Positions 17,022 to 24,402 of a stretch of DNA of 64,000 nucleotides are shown here, piece after piece; positions within the stretch are counted from its first letter, which is position 1; the number at the start of each line of letters is the position of its first letter. The DNA lies in assembly GCA_900541145.1 (NCBI GenBank), contig UQIH01000008.1, positions 1 through 64,000 on the forward strand, in the 5' to 3' direction. Origin of the DNA: an uncultured Collinsella sp. (lineage in GTDB: Bacteria; Actinomycetota; Coriobacteriia; Coriobacteriales; Coriobacteriaceae). Made by a program: the position numbers and the translations under genes. The notes beneath the pieces were generated by a model, which did no database searches, was not told the DNA's origin, and was given only the letters and a program-made list of their open reading frames with translations.

Positions 17022-18299
17022 TTACCGTTCACCTCGATCTCCCCGGCGTTGCTCTTGTAGGCGTTGTTTCGCTGCCTCCTGTTCCTTGTTTCGACTGTTT
17101 GGCGCATGGGCGTTGGCCTGTCGCCTGCCATCGTTGGGGTGCGTGCGTGGCTCGCCCTTCTCGGGCAGCAGCCCGTACGAGGCGAGTATCTGGGCTGCCT
17201 CGCGGATTTCCGTCGCGGCTGCGATGGCACGAGGGTCGCTGAAGCTCTGTTCCGCCTTGGCCTCCATGGCGCGTGCCCTTGCTGTCGCGTCCGCGCGGCT
17301 CGCTATCCCGTACTTAGAGCACGTCTCCAGGGCACTTGCAAGATCTTGCAGGTCGCTCAGGCTCTCAAGCGCGATCACGTTCCTTGCGGCTTTCAGAACC
17401 TCGCGGTTGCTCATGCCTTCGAGGCTCGTTCCGCCGAAACTCCTCCCAACGGCTTGCTTTGTGTAGGCGTACCCGAGCTTGCCTCCGGAAACCTTGCATT
17501 TCGGCGTTTCCCTCATGCTGTAGACCCAGTCGTCCCGTCCGCCGCGTGTCGATGCCGGCGAGATCTCGATGCCCAGCAACCCGACCACCCGCCTGAACTC
17601 GGCATCGCTTCTTGAGAGCTCCTTCGCTATGCCTACGCGGCACCTGATATCCGATACCCATGAGTAACCGCCTTCAGCGACTATCTCGTGCTCGGCGCGG
17701 CTCATGTGGACGTCTTGCCGTTTGGAAGGCATCTTGCGCCCATGCTCTTTCTCTGCAAGCCTTTCGACGCCGCTCTTAGCCTTCGACTCGTTGGAAAGGC
17801 CGCGCAGTCCGCGCTCCCGGGCCATGTCTTGCAAGGCGCGGTTGAGTTCGAGCGGGTTTCTCGTCTGCATCCTGTTGCCGGTTTTCAGGTTGGTGTTGTT
17901 CACCACCACATGCGCGTGCGGTATCCCGTTGGCGTTGTCGTCGTGGTATACGATGGCTATCTGATGGTCGCCGAAGAAGCGGAGCGCCCAGTCGCTCGCT
18001 ATCCCGCGCAGCGCCTCGATGTCGATGCCGTCCTCCGGGTCGGGCGAGATGACGAAGTGCTTGTAGGTGCGCGCCTTCCTGCCCTTGCAAGGCGCGTCGT
18101 TTCCGAAGGACGCACGCATTCGGTCCATCTCGCGGTCCCATTCAACGGCTTCCTTGCCAGCCTGGTCGTAGCCGCTCATCTCTCGCTCGTCCCAGGACAG
18201 GTTGAAGAAGTCGCGGGCTATGGCGCGCCCGTTCTTCTCAAGGTATTTCCGAACGTTGCGGCAGCCCGTGTGCCCGGATATCGGCTTCAGTATCGGCAT
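17022..18299 (-). CDS. Relaxase / mobilization nuclease (VirD2/MobA-like)
   Basis: 425 aa. The N-terminal relaxase domain has the likely catalytic tyrosine in NVRKYLEKN (residue 19), the segment RTYKHFVISPDPEDG and the metal-binding motif YHDDNANGIPHAHVVVNNTN (His119, His128, His130). The C-terminal half is basic and helical, as in other plasmid or element relaxases. It starts inside the end of the relaxosome gene (13-bp overlap). The enzyme nicks oriT and leads the single strand into a recipient. No type IV secretion genes are present, so the element must borrow a conjugation machine. Confidence 0.88.
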   Translation of the reverse strand: MPILKPISGHTGCRNVRKYLEKNGRAIARDFFNLSWDEREMSGYDQAGKEAVEWDREMDRMRASFGNDAPCKGRKARTYKHFVISPDPEDGIDIEALRGIASDWALRFFGDHQIAIVYHDDNANGIPHAHVVVNNTNLKTGNRMQTRNPLELNRALQDMARERGLRGLSNESKAKSGVERLAEKEHGRKMPSKRQDVHMSRAEHEIVAEGGYSWVSDIRCRVGIAKELSRSDAEFRRVVGLLGIEISPASTRGGRDDWVYSMRETPKCKVSGGKLGYAYTKQAVGRSFGGTSLEGMSNREVLKAARNVIALESLSDLQDLASALETCSKYGIASRADATARARAMEAKAEQSFSDPRAIAAATEIREAAQILASYGLLPEKGEPRTHPNDGRRQANAHAPNSRNKEQEAAKQRLQEQRRGDRGER

Positions 18300-18712
18300 A
18301 GGCCGTCGCCTACTACGATGGAGCCTTCCAGTTCGTCAATCCGTCCCTCAAGCCTGCGCCGCCCTTCTTCGACCGCATCGAGCTTATCGTTCGCGATGCC
18401 GATCTGTTGGACGAAGTAATCCCATTCGGGAGCTTTCCTGCGCGCTGTGTACGCAATCGCATTGAGGGCGTGGACGCCCTGGTTGTAATGGCGCCCCCAG
18501 CGGACGAGCTCGTAGCGCAGGGCGCCGAGCGTCTTAGCATCGACGACAAGCACCCTTGATCCCTTTGGGTCTGGGCATGCCGATACTGGGATGCGGATGA
18601 GGTAGCGCATGTAGGTCGACGGGGCGACGTCGAGGGCCGAGGCGTTCTCGTGCAGAGATCCGTAGTCCCGATCGTCGAGCCTGCAGGTGACCATGTGGGT
18701 TTTCGTGGCCAT
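18287..18712 (-). CDS. MobC-like relaxosome protein
   Basis: 141 aa from the ATG at 18712, which has an AAAGGAGAATCC site. The first residues (MATKTHMVTCRLDDRDYGSL) form a ribbon-helix-helix start. The C-terminal half has the MobC-type block LRYELVRWGRHYNQGVHALN followed by a coiled coil. Such proteins bind oriT and help the relaxase nick. It is translated ahead of, and coupled to, the relaxase. The region upstream carries two strong hairpins that may be oriT. Confidence 0.8.
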   Translation of the reverse strand: MATKTHMVTCRLDDRDYGSLHENASALDVAPSTYMRYLIRIPVSACPDPKGSRVLVVDAKTLGALRYELVRWGRHYNQGVHALNAIAYTARRKAPEWDYFVQQIGIANDKLDAVEEGRRRLEGRIDELEGSIVVGDGLCRY

Positions 18713-18796
18713 GGGATTCTCCTTTGCAGTTGGCGCAGCCAAACGTGGAAGACGCTGCGCGGTTCGTTTCTTGAGCGAGCTATTGCTCGCCGGGGA

Positions 18797-18853
18797 GCGG
18801 GGGCAGCCCCCGCATGCTTCCTCCCAGCGGCGGCGTCGCCGCTGGGAGGAAGC
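18797..18853. other. Candidate origin of transfer (two adjacent hairpins)
   Basis: A GCGGGGG-cag-CCCCCGC hairpin (18797-18813) is followed 2 bases later by a perfect 17-bp stem with a 4-base loop (18816-18832 / 18837-18853). They lie directly upstream of the MobC-like and relaxase genes, the usual place for oriT. No nic sequence of a known family is recognised. Confidence 0.5.
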
Positions 18854-18937
18854 TGTTCCGAGCCATTGCTCGGCACGTCGCCAAGGCGCCTTCGGCCGTT
18901 GCGCATCGGCTCGGACAAGTGCTATTCCGGCATGCGT

Positions 18938-18956
18938 TGGAAAACGTATTACGGAA
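18938..18956. promoter_or_regulatory. CGTATTACG motif downstream of parB (parS candidate)
   Basis: TGGAAAACGTATTACGGAA here and TGGAAACGTATTACGAAA on the minus strand at 20712-20728 share a near-identical core around the palindrome CGTA-T-TACG. The two copies bracket the parA-parB genes, as centromere-like sites often do. An outer inverted repeat CTATTCCG / CGGAATAG (18922-18929, 18952-18959) surrounds this copy. Confidence 0.35.
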
Positions 18957-18971
18957 TAGGCTACTTGCTAA

Positions 18972-19895
18972 TTAAGGGGTCGAAGACGCCTCCGATGCAT
19001 CCATCAGCTTTCGAAGGACGGCTTGAATCGCCTCGATGCATTTCGCGTCGTGCGGCGCGGGCATTCCCTTAAGGTCCTTCGCATACTTTTCGACGAGCTT
19101 CCTTGCCTTGGCCAGCGAGTCGTCGGGTCGCGATTCCGAAGGGCGAATCGAGAGAAGGGATTGGGTGATATCGCGCTTCGACATGCCGTCGACGTCCATC
19201 TCCTTGAAAGCCTTCTCCTGCGCTTGCTTGGGCATGGCGGCGAGCTCCTTCACTGCCGCCGCCGAGATCTTGCCGGCGTTTGCCAGAGGTTTCCAAGAGT
19301 CCGACACCGATTTCTCGATCGTCTTCGCCAGAGCCTCGTCGCGCTTGATGGTCTTTCCCGATACCTTGCGCCCCGTCTGCTTCTCGATGATGGAGGCTTT
19401 GATGTCCTCGGTGCGCACGCCCGAAAGCGCTGGGTCCGCATCGCGCATGTTCTGAACTTGCGCGCCGAGGGCCCTCGTCGCAGCGGCGCGCTCCGCCACC
19501 GTGAGCTCGCGCACGAAGTAGTTGGCCGCATGAAGCATGGACACCGCCTGCTCGTCGGTTATGCCCTCGACGATGCGGCAGCCCATCTTCCTATAGGCGG
19601 GGTTCTTGGCAGCCAGCAGCCTGAACGCGGCGCGGCGCCTATGCCCCGATATAAGCTGCCAGCGCCCGTCCGTCAGCTTGCGAACAAGCGGCAAGTCAGT
19701 GAGGCCGTCTTTCTCGATGGATTCCGCCAGCGCCTCGATGGCGGCTTCTTCCATAGAGTAGACGGCGTTTGCCGGGTTGTCTTCGATGGCGTCGATATCG
19801 AGCTCTGCCACCGGGTATTTGCTTCTGGTCTTAGCGCCCGCATCGAGCAGTCCGCTGATGGAGAACCCTGCGGCCACGTCACTTGCCGAGCTCAT
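18972..19895 (-). CDS. parB: ParB/RepB/Spo0J-family partition protein
   Basis: 307 aa from the ATG at 19895 (GAGGAGGTCTCCG leader), overlapping the parA end by 17 bp. The ParB N-terminal domain has VAELDIDAIEDNPAN, then LPLVRKLTDGRWQLISGHRR (the GHRR nucleotide-binding motif is intact), followed by an HTH region (VSGKTIKRDEALAK). It would bind a centromere-like site and act with ParA to keep the element in dividing cells. Partition genes on a chromosomal element suggest an episomal or plasmid-like phase. Confidence 0.88.
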   Translation of the reverse strand: MSSASDVAAGFSISGLLDAGAKTRSKYPVAELDIDAIEDNPANAVYSMEEAAIEALAESIEKDGLTDLPLVRKLTDGRWQLISGHRRRAAFRLLAAKNPAYRKMGCRIVEGITDEQAVSMLHAANYFVRELTVAERAAATRALGAQVQNMRDADPALSGVRTEDIKASIIEKQTGRKVSGKTIKRDEALAKTIEKSVSDSWKPLANAGKISAAAVKELAAMPKQAQEKAFKEMDVDGMSKRDITQSLLSIRPSESRPDDSLAKARKLVEKYAKDLKGMPAPHDAKCIEAIQAVLRKLMDASEASSTP

Positions 19896-20649
19896 CGGAG
19901 ACCTCCTCTGCGAGTGCGGCATAGTCCTTTGCCGCGCGGTTCTTCGGGTCGAACTCCACGACCGGCTGCCATTGCCAGCTGCCCTCCATCACCTTCGAGG
20001 AAGAGTGGATCACGGTTCGGAGTTGGTCGTTCGGGAAGAAGCGATCGAGAACCTCTGCGCCCGTTGCCTCGCTGCGCGTCGCGCGGCCGGGAACGCAGGT
20101 CCTCAGAATCTTGAAGCGAGGCGTTGGCATTCGCAGGGCGTCGACGATGGCGCGCGTGGCGTTCACCGTGAGCGCGGTCCCTCGCATCACCGACCCGTCG
20201 AGCTTCACGGGCACGATCACCAGTCCGCCGTCCGTTGCGGCGAGGTACGCATTGAAGGCAAGGCGCTTCATGACAGGCGAGCAGTCGACGATCGCTATGT
20301 CGTAATCGCCCGAAGCGTCGTCGAGCGCGAATTTGAGCCGCTGCTCCCGAAGCATCAGCTCGTTCTGGTCGATAAGGTCGATGAGCGACGGCACCATGCT
20401 AAGGTTCGGAATCTTGGTTTCGTGGGTCACCTTCTTTACGGGGGCGTTTCCGTAGAGAAGCGATATGGAGTTGCGTCCGGTGGACTCGGCTTCGCCGTAT
20501 AGCCCGAAGTAGTCGGTCGCCGATGCCTGGGGGTCGAGGTCTATCAGCAGGACCCTCTTGCCGTTCTTGGCGAACAGCGTAGCCAGGTTGACGGCTGTGG
20601 TTGTCTTGCCGACGCCCCCTTTGTAGTTCGAGATGGCGATGGTGTTCAT
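19879..20649 (-). CDS. parA: ParA-family ATPase
   Basis: 256 aa from the ATG at 20649 (AAAGGAGGAAGCG). MNTIAISNYKGGVGKTTTAV holds the deviant Walker A (residues 10-17), LLIDLDPQASATDYFGL is the A' segment and YDIAIVDCSPVMKR is Walker B. It is the first gene of the parAB pair. Directly upstream (20733-20766) is a perfect operator-like palindrome shared with the element's repressor region, so partition is probably repressed by the XRE regulator at 23489. Confidence 0.92.
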   Translation of the reverse strand: MNTIAISNYKGGVGKTTTAVNLATLFAKNGKRVLLIDLDPQASATDYFGLYGEAESTGRNSISLLYGNAPVKKVTHETKIPNLSMVPSLIDLIDQNELMLREQRLKFALDDASGDYDIAIVDCSPVMKRLAFNAYLAATDGGLVIVPVKLDGSVMRGTALTVNATRAIVDALRMPTPRFKILRTCVPGRATRSEATGAEVLDRFFPNDQLRTVIHSSSKVMEGSWQWQPVVEFDPKNRAAKDYAALAEEVSDELGK

Positions 20650-20732
20650 CGCTTCCTCCTTTGCATTCGCGCCCTGGCTGCGCAAGATGTGGAAGGGGCG
20701 CAGCCGGGGGTTTCGTAATACGTTTCCATTGT

Positions 20733-20766
20733 ATCAAATACCGTTCGATATTGAACGGTATTTGAT
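20733..20766. promoter_or_regulatory. 14-bp-arm perfect inverted repeat upstream of parA
   Basis: ATCAAATACCGTTC and its exact complement GAACGGTATTTGAT are separated by GATATT. The core ACCGTTC-N6-GAACGGT also appears, less perfectly, at 23385-23444 next to the xis-like and XRE repressor genes, so this is a likely repressor operator. Confidence 0.65.
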
Positions 20767-20787
20767 ATGGCAATAGCTCCGAAGAAA

Positions 20788-20953
20788 CGGAAAAGCGCCT
20801 TTGAACCGCTTTTCCGCGACAGGTGCAGGATGCTTTCGCATCCTGCCGCAGGGGTTTGGGGACGAGGAGTCCCCATGCTCAGCTTCCGCGCCCATATCCG
20901 CCGCTTGGGCTCATTTGCCGCAGGCGAGCCCGCCGAGGTTACCCTCGGCGGGC
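20788..20953. repeat. Four tandem hairpins between parA operator and yraN-like gene
   Basis: Four stem-loops follow each other: CGGAAAAGCG/CGCTTTTCCG (20788-20816), GCAGGATGC-tttc-GCATCCTGC (20825-20846), TGGGGAC-gagga-GTCCCCA (20857-20875) and GCCCGCCGAGG-ttac-CCTCGGCGGGC (20928-20953). The last could end the yraN-like transcript. Together they resemble single-strand structures found at replication or transfer origins. Confidence 0.45.
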
Positions 20954-20983
20954 CGCTGCTTACCCGAAACGGCCCGGAGGTCG

Positions 20984-21352
20984 CTAGGCCGGATCGGCTG
21001 ACAGTGCGTTGATGTGGTGGCGGAGCATCGCGCGACTTTCGCCGATGACCACCATCGAGATGATGTCGAAGCGGACGGACACGTCGGTTTCCTCGTAGCC
21101 GGCCATGTAGGCGATTGCGGTGCGCTCGAACTTGGCGCGCTTCGCTTCGGTGTCCGCCTCCGCCGGGAAGCCGGCCTCGGCGCCCGTCCTGGCGTTCACC
21201 TCGACGAAGACGACGGCCGCATCGTCGAGGGCGATGATATCGGCGCCGCCTGCCGCGCATTCCCAGCTGGTCTCGAGGATTTCGTAGCCCCTCGACTCCA
21301 GGAATCGCTCGGATGCCTTGATTGCTTTGGGCTTGAGTTGCTCTGCGTTCAT
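20984..21352 (-). CDS. YraN/UPF0102-family nuclease-like protein
   Basis: 122 aa from the ATG at 21352 (GGAGGTCAACC leader). The pattern AIKASERFLESRGYEILETS, GGADIIALDDAAVVFVEVNA is the UPF0102 core, an endonuclease-like fold with Asp and Glu-x-Asn/Lys metal positions. The third position is VNA rather than the usual VKx, as in some family members. Core chromosomes carry one yraN copy, and this one travels on the mobilizable element, so it may process element DNA. Function is not established. Confidence 0.75.
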   Translation of the reverse strand: MNAEQLKPKAIKASERFLESRGYEILETSWECAAGGADIIALDDAAVVFVEVNARTGAEAGFPAEADTEAKRAKFERTAIAYMAGYEETDVSVRFDIISMVVIGESRAMLRHHINALSADPA

Positions 21353-21716
21353 GGTTGACCTCCATCGAATCTTGGCTGGACCCTTTGTCCTGCCTTGTGA
21401 TTCGAAGGCTGCGCCGCGGGGTGCGCGCCGCAAGGGAGGAAAGCCGAAGGCGTCTTGTCCCAACCTTCTCCGCCGCAAGTTTCCCTAATTCTTTTTCAGT
21501 CCTGCCCTCTGAATATCCTGCAAAAGAATTCGGGAAAGTTTCGGCGCCCTTGCGGCGTGGGTCCCGTTGCGCGAACGTGGCGAATCCAAGGAAGGCGAAG
21601 GGTCTTTGCCAGATCGGAGGCCGGCCTTGCTCGCAGAAGCCGGAAGCGGAAGGAGTCTAAGCGTTTGGCCGCTTTCGTCGCGGTTGAGGTCGAGGGAAAG
21701 GCGGGGAGCGGGTCGG
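21353..21716. other. 364-bp non-coding stretch with a compound inverted repeat
   Basis: The stretch contains an 18-bp inverted repeat with two mismatches (21478-21495 against 21522-21539) inside an outer CGCCGCAAG/CTTGCGGCG pair (21471-21479, 21549-21557). Nothing coding is seen. Position between the RHH protein gene and the yraN-like gene makes a replication or transfer origin, or a regulated leader, possible. Confidence 0.4.
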
Positions 21717-22085
21717 CTAAAGCCTGTCCATCGCGTCGATCATGTCGTCTTCCGCTTTGAGCTGCGGGATGGTCCCTTCGGGAGCCGTGCCCGCGAAAAG
21801 ATCGCTTAATAGCTCGATTCGCTGGATGAGTCTTTCGTCCATGCCGCCGGCATCAAGCAGGCGCGCTAGCTCCGAGTGGACCATAGCCATGTGGTCCTTC
21901 AGGGCCTTGAAGGTTCGGATGTCCGGTTCGACCACGAAGCTCACGTTGCTCGCCGCGCATTCAAGGATCTCCCTCTGCGTTTTCCCCGTCGCGGCGCAGA
22001 GCAGCTTGATCCGGTCTCTTTCCTCTGGGGACACGCGGATGGCGATGCTTATGGTTCGCTTCCTTGCGCTGTTGGGGCACGGCAT
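21717..22085 (-). CDS. Ribbon-helix-helix-type mobilization accessory protein
   Basis: 122 aa. RTISIAIRVSPEERDRIKLL is a ribbon-helix-helix start typical of small MobC/CopG-like DNA-binding proteins, followed by a helical C-terminal half. The ATG at 22085 lies 4 bases upstream of, and overlaps with, the integrase stop region. A GTG at 22094 is also possible. Probably an accessory mobilization or copy-control protein; the exact role is unknown. Confidence 0.6.
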   Translation of the reverse strand: MPCPNSARKRTISIAIRVSPEERDRIKLLCAATGKTQREILECAASNVSFVVEPDIRTFKALKDHMAMVHSELARLLDAGGMDERLIQRIELLSDLFAGTAPEGTIPQLKAEDDMIDAMDRL

Positions 22086-22087
22086 GC

Positions 22088-23158
22088 CTACCACCCCTGC
22101 CCGTCGAGCGCTTCTGCCATGTCGTCCTGCACGTCGGGGAATAGGTGGGCGTAGCGGTAGGTTATGTCGATGGCTTCCTGACCGAGACGATCCGCGACGG
22201 CGAGGGCGCTGAAGCCCATATCGATCAAAAGCGATACGTGGCTGTGCCTCAAGTCATGAATTCGGATGCGTTTTACGCCGGCCTTCTCGCTCCCGGCTTT
22301 CATTTCCTTCGCGAGGGTCGATTTCGTCACCGGAAACAAGCGGTCTCGCGGGCCGACCGATCCTTTCTTCCTTTCAACGTAATCCCTCACTTCATCCGAG
22401 AGGAACTTCGGCATCTTGACGACGCGGACGGACTTGGGCGTTTTCGGATCGGTAATGACGTCGCGTCCCTTGAGCCGCTGGTAGGATTTCGTCACGCTGA
22501 GCTTCCCTTTGGAAAAGTCGAAGTCCGACGGCGTCAGGGCAAGGAGTTCGCCTTCGCGAAGGCCCGTCCAGTAAAGGATCTCGAATGCGATGAAGGCCGG
22601 CGGGCGCGCCATCATTGTCTCTGCGAAGCGAAGGTACTCGTCTTTGGTCCAGAACTGCATCTCCTTTGCCTCCTTCGCGCCCATCTTCATCGTCTTGACC
22701 GAGGGATTCGGGTGAAGCCCGTAGTAGCGGCAGGCGTGGTTGATGATCGCGGTGAGTTGGTTGTTCACGGATCTCAGGTACGTGGGCGAGTAGCTTTTGC
22801 CGTTCTTGCGCGACGTGCTCATGAGCTCGTTTTGCCAGCGGATGATGTCGATGCTCTCGATGTCGCACATGCGCATCTTTCCGAAGAAGGGCAAAAGCTT
22901 GGTCCTTATGACGTGCTCTTTGTTCATCATCGTGTGCTCCCTGATGCGCGGCGATACGTCTTCCCGGTAGATTTCGACGAACTCCCCGAAGGTCATCTCC
23001 ATCGTGCAGCCGCACGCCGCGATGAACTCGTCTTCCCATTTCTGGGCTTCTTCGGCAGATGCGAAACCGCGCTTGCACTTATGGACCTCGTTGCCCGTGC
23101 GGTCCTTGCAGCGGAACTGGGTCATCCAAGTCCCGTTCTTAGCGACGCTTACGGTCAT
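22088..23158 (-). CDS. Tyrosine recombinase / integrase (guaA-proximal)
   Basis: 356 aa. It has an N-terminal AP2-like arm-binding part (TWMTQFRCKDRTGNEVHKC), a SAM-like core-binding domain (TFGEFVEIYREDV onward) and a catalytic domain with WTGLREGELLALTPSDF, HDLRHSHVSLLIDMG, RLGQEAIDITYRYAHL. The nucleophile tyrosine is in YRYAH, and the usual H before it reads Q in LGQ. The start overlaps the xis-like gene by 20 bp. Integrases of this type insert at a defined site, here probably the 3' end of guaA. Arm-type repeats are seen at 24036-24248. Confidence 0.9.
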   Translation of the reverse strand: MTVSVAKNGTWMTQFRCKDRTGNEVHKCKRGFASAEEAQKWEDEFIAACGCTMEMTFGEFVEIYREDVSPRIREHTMMNKEHVIRTKLLPFFGKMRMCDIESIDIIRWQNELMSTSRKNGKSYSPTYLRSVNNQLTAIINHACRYYGLHPNPSVKTMKMGAKEAKEMQFWTKDEYLRFAETMMARPPAFIAFEILYWTGLREGELLALTPSDFDFSKGKLSVTKSYQRLKGRDVITDPKTPKSVRVVKMPKFLSDEVRDYVERKKGSVGPRDRLFPVTKSTLAKEMKAGSEKAGVKRIRIHDLRHSHVSLLIDMGFSALAVADRLGQEAIDITYRYAHLFPDVQDDMAEALDGQGW

Positions 23159-23363
23159 CCGAATCACCTTCTTTCATAATGCTGCCGACGAAGTACACCT
23201 CTTCGAGGATCTCGGAGCTCACCTTTCCCGGAATCACCTTGCAGCCGCGGCCCTCCATGACCTGATTGAGTTCCCGGATGATCTTGTAGGCCCCGCTGCG
23301 CTTGACGTTCAGGCGGTCGGCAACCTCGTCGACGTTCATGAGGTAGTGTTTCATCTCGACCAT
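23139..23363 (-). CDS. Excisionase-like small HTH protein
   Basis: 74 aa from the ATG at 23363, which has a TAGGAGATGAA leader. YLMNVDEVADRLNVKRSGAY then KIIRELNQVMEGRG is an HTH of the kind found in small Xis proteins of Gram-positive integrative elements, followed by a wing-like KVIPGKVSSEILEEV. It is coupled to the integrase and divergent from the XRE repressor. It should bias the integrase to excision. Its promoter region is covered by repressor-like half-sites. Confidence 0.7.
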   Translation of the reverse strand: MVEMKHYLMNVDEVADRLNVKRSGAYKIIRELNQVMEGRGCKVIPGKVSSEILEEVYFVGSIMKEGDSDDRKRR

Positions 23364-23384
23364 TTCATCTCCTAACATTTCAAA

Positions 23385-23444
23385 ACCGAACGGTAGATTT
23401 GAAGAGTATCCGTTCACTATTGAACTGTCAATAGCATACCGTTC
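23385..23444. promoter_or_regulatory. Operator cluster between xis-like and XRE genes
   Basis: Copies of TACCGTTC/GAACGGTA occur at 23388-23395 and 23437-23444, and TCCGTTC-ACTATT-GAACTGT at 23409-23428 keeps the same 6-base spacing as the perfect site upstream of parA (20733-20766). This is what a divergent repressor-controlled promoter region should look like. Confidence 0.6.
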
Positions 23445-23488
23445 ATTTTCGTGCTATTCTGTCCTCATCGTTTACGGATGGGGGCGGA

Positions 23489-23917
23489 ATGCGCACTGGA
23501 GAGCTGATAAGGAAATACAGGAAGATGCGTCGGATGACGCAAGCTCAGCTTGCTGCCGCCTGCGACATGTCGGATTCGGCTGTCAGGAATTACGAGCTCG
23601 GGAACCGCGAGCCCGGCGAGGAGCAGATCCGCGCTATTTCCAATGCGCTCGGAATCGCGCCAGAGGCCTTGGTCGGTACTTCCATTGAGAGCGCCAGGGA
23701 GGCGCTTGAGCTTTTGTTCAGGCTTGAAGACGGGGTGGGCCTCAAGCCCATGTGTGTCGACGGCGCAACCGTCCTGACCATCGATCCCAGGGCGAAGAAC
23801 GCCCAGAAGCTTGCCGTTGCCATTGAGGCCTGGAAGGCGAAGATTGATTCGCTTGATTCGGGCGAGACAACGGTCGAGGATTACGAGCTTTGGAAGGCGT
23901 CTCTGACCTCGGATTAA
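23489..23917 (+). CDS. XRE-family transcriptional regulator of the element
   Basis: 142 aa with a GGGGCGGA leader. The N-terminal Cro/C1 HTH is clear: RKMRRMTQAQLAAACDMSDS, AVRNYELGNREPGEEQIRAI. The C-terminal part (LEDGVGLKPMCVDGATVLTI) is a small sensory or dimer region not recognised. Divergent from xis-int, it probably represses them through the ACCGTTC-N6-GAACGGT sites and also controls parA. It is the last gene before the guaA junction. Confidence 0.8.
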   Translation: MRTGELIRKYRKMRRMTQAQLAAACDMSDSAVRNYELGNREPGEEQIRAISNALGIAPEALVGTSIESAREALELLFRLEDGVGLKPMCVDGATVLTIDPRAKNAQKLAVAIEAWKAKIDSLDSGETTVEDYELWKASLTSD

Positions 23918-24402
23918 GCCGCCTAGGGGAATAATTTCCCCTCTAGATTTAAGCCGCCGTCCGTTATTCCAATGCGTTTATCCCCCTTGTTTTCGGAGTT
24001 TCCGGCTGCCTAGCCGGAAATATTATTCCCTTTGTTTGAACAGGGGTTTTATAGTTTCGCGCCCCTCTTGAACAGGGGTGATTCGCGACTGATTCAGAAT
24101 CACTGTTTTCGGCCGAGATCCGCATTTGCAATGGAGGCGAGCGGCTTAAACGTCCTCTCGTCTTTCGCCATGATTGTCCACCGCCTCCATATATGCGCAA
24201 CTGCATCGCATCTCGGGAATAATCTTGAATCGTTTTGCCTGTTCAAGGTAAAGAGAAACCCTTAGAATCCAAACGGTTCCAAGGGTTTCTTCGGTTCGTT
24301 ATTCCTGAAAGTTTCCGGTGGTTTTACTCGCTTCTGCTTACTACTGAAGGCTCGTGCCGACTAGGGAATAGCAGCGAGTGGTTTCCTGAAAACAGCTACA
24401 GC
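23914..24402. other. Element end: arm-type repeats and guaA-proximal attachment region
   Basis: No gene is seen in 485 bp. Direct repeats are TTAAGCCGCC (23914, 23949) and TTGAACAGGGGT (24036-24047, 24068-24079), with an inverted partial copy CCTGTTCAAGG (24238-24248). GGGAATAAT recurs at 23927, 24022 (inverted) and 24215. Hairpins are AGGGGAA-taat-TTCCCCT (23925-23942) and TTTCCGGCT-gcct-AGCCGGAAA (23999-24020). Repeated short sites beside an integrase target are typical of arm-type binding sites. Confidence 0.5.

Larger units (their letters stand above)
9266..24402. mobile_element. Composite integrative / mobilizable element
   Basis: The block is bounded on the left by a disrupted levR and on the right by the exact 3' end of guaA. 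It holds two tyrosine integrases (9266-10267 and 22088-23158), a pglZ-brxL cargo cassette and a mobilization/partition module. The missing levR front is not found beyond the right edge, so a single clean insertion does not explain both borders. Two adjacent elements, a rearrangement or an assembly join are all possible. Exact ends were not identified. Confidence 0.6.
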
